Shown here: positions 5,649 to 6,531 of the stretch, one piece after another | Numbering within the stretch: the stretch's first letter is position 1 | Layout of the letters: every line of letters starts with the position of its first letter | Assembly: GCA_024688095.1 (NCBI GenBank) | Contig: JAILEJ010000214.1 | Coordinates: forward strand, 1 to 6,531 | Reading direction: 5' to 3' | Origin: Butyrivibrio sp. | Lineage (GTDB): Bacteria; Bacillota; Clostridia; Lachnospirales; Lachnospiraceae | DNA: 6,531 bases | Translations under genes and position numbers: made by a program | Notes under the pieces: model-generated | What the model was told of the DNA's origin: nothing | Databases searched by the model: none | Seen by the model: the letters and a program-made list of their open reading frames with translations, nothing else

Positions 5649-6434
5649 TTATTTTTTATACTTTCTATCATTCCAGTAATCGCATTGGTATCCACCGACA
5701 GGTATATTCGATGAAAAAATTGTTTTGACCAGCCATACCAAAAATACAAATACAAGAATAGGAATAATACATGCTGTAACAAGCATTACTGCCAGTGCTT
5801 CAAGCATATCTTCCACAAAAGCCGAAAGCTTATCAATCGTATTGCTTGTTATGGTTGTAATTTCATTTAAGAATCCACCTGAACTCTCACTTTCTATCTG
5901 CATATCCTTAGATTCCTCTGCAACTCTCTCAACACTTTCAGCCTGAGTCTGATATACAATATCTGAAAGAATAACACTTGAAGGAACAATCAAAAAGATA
6001 ATAAGTCCTGTTACTGCTATTTTATAACCTATAGTCTTAAAATGTTCTTTTCCTGAAATAATCGCAGAAATAAAAAATACGCAGGCCATCGGAATAAGTA
6101 TCCAAAACGTAAGATATCCGGAAAGTGTTATCATAAATTTCTCAAGATAAAGAGCGCTTAGTATTAATATAAAATAAGTTGCCAGTTCTGCAAGCTGCTC
6201 TGCAATTGGTGTACAAAGATCTCCCGGAAGTAGTGAAAGTGTTGCTGAAGTAGCAGCAGAACCACCAGAAAGCGTCATAACTGTAGATATCTTATCTTCA
6301 GTCTGTTCTATTGAATGAGTATGTGTTTCCGGATCTGAAGCCCATGGTGCAATAACTGTAATAGAGAAAACTGCAACAAGTATAAGTAATACTATGTACA
6401 TGCATTTTTTCATATCTAACTTTTTTAAATCCAA
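5649..6434 (-). CDS. Multi-pass membrane protein of unknown function
   Basis: I do not recognise this protein. From TTG 6434 it has 261 residues. Numbered from there, membrane segments lie at about 10-30, 86-105, 107-127, 138-158 and 212-239. Between the first two is a Ser/Thr/Ala-rich stretch followed by LLPGDLCTPIAEQLAELA (68-85), which looks like a conserved core. An acidic, Ser-rich region follows segment four (about 160-190). The C-terminus is basic (DRKYKK). Topology is ambiguous, because the basic loop at about 127-138 conflicts with a simple five-pass model. A GTG at 6449 is also in frame, but GGAGG (6443-6447) overlaps that codon and sits 8 nt before the TTG, so TTG is preferred. It precedes the ABC exporter by 125 nt, and a functional link is possible but unproven. 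Confidence 0.8.
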   Translation of the reverse strand: MDLKKLDMKKCMYIVLLILVAVFSITVIAPWASDPETHTHSIEQTEDKISTVMTLSGGSAATSATLSLLPGDLCTPIAEQLAELATYFILILSALYLEKFMITLSGYLTFWILIPMACVFFISAIISGKEHFKTIGYKIAVTGLIIFLIVPSSVILSDIVYQTQAESVERVAEESKDMQIESESSGGFLNEITTITSNTIDKLSAFVEDMLEALAVMLVTACIIPILVFVFLVWLVKTIFSSNIPVGGYQCDYWNDRKYKK

Positions 6435-6442
6435 TTTTTTAT

Positions 6443-6447
6443 CCTCC
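6443..6447 (-). promoter_or_regulatory. Ribosome binding site favouring a TTG start at 6434
   Basis: On the minus strand GGAGG is followed by ATAAAAAA and then TTG. The alternative GTG (6447-6449) shares a base with this site and has no Shine-Dalgarno sequence of its own upstream; the next in-frame ATG (6411-6413) is 29 nt away, which is too far. Confidence 0.65.
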
Positions 6448-6531
6448 ACAATATTATTATTTGAATTCTACCTTATAACCGTTTGCTGAAGGAAAATTGC
6501 TAATAAAATTAGATATAATTATTTCAGCCTG

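Overview
The window is AT-rich DNA, most likely from a low-GC Gram-positive of the class Clostridia. The Lachnospiraceae are my best guess, from the strong AGGAGG-type ribosome binding sites, the AT-rich gene spacers and the mix of families. This placement is inference; there is no rRNA or other marker gene.

Layout, left to right. Bases 1-260 are very AT-rich, with several short dyads and a 12-bp direct repeat but no convincing gene. Bases 261-446 form a slightly GC-richer island with two overlapping short open frames, neither recognisable. It is followed by three tandem 23-bp repeats (483-551) plus a partial fourth, and then a strong terminator hairpin (558-604). The only clear plus-strand gene (698-1333) encodes a YczE/YyaS/YitT-type membrane protein built from two similar halves. 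It converges on, and overlaps by 12 bp, the end of a minus-strand gene for an RNA 2',3'-cyclic phosphodiesterase (thpR, 1322-1840).

The rest of the window reads leftward. A rhomboid-family intramembrane protease (1894-2457) probably shares a transcript with thpR. Its upstream gap holds a candidate promoter whose spacer contains the near-perfect palindrome AAGGACCAGGTCCTT. Next is a DUF4422-type glycosyltransferase with a long C-terminal extension (2588-3646), with its own candidate extended -10 promoter. A terminator hairpin (3711-3751) separates it from a complete ABC exporter half-transporter (3790-5523, GTG start). The last gene (5649-6434, probable TTG start) encodes a multi-pass membrane protein that I cannot assign.

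Four of the six confident genes encode membrane proteins. I see no defence, CRISPR, phage or conjugation module, and no intact mobile element. The points most worth a second look are the 23-bp repeat array beside an orphan short frame, the palindromic operator candidate before the rhomboid gene, the exact 101-residue internal duplication in the YczE-like protein, a 15-bp perfect inverted repeat inside thpR, and the unassigned membrane protein. I found no strong evidence for a new multi-gene system.
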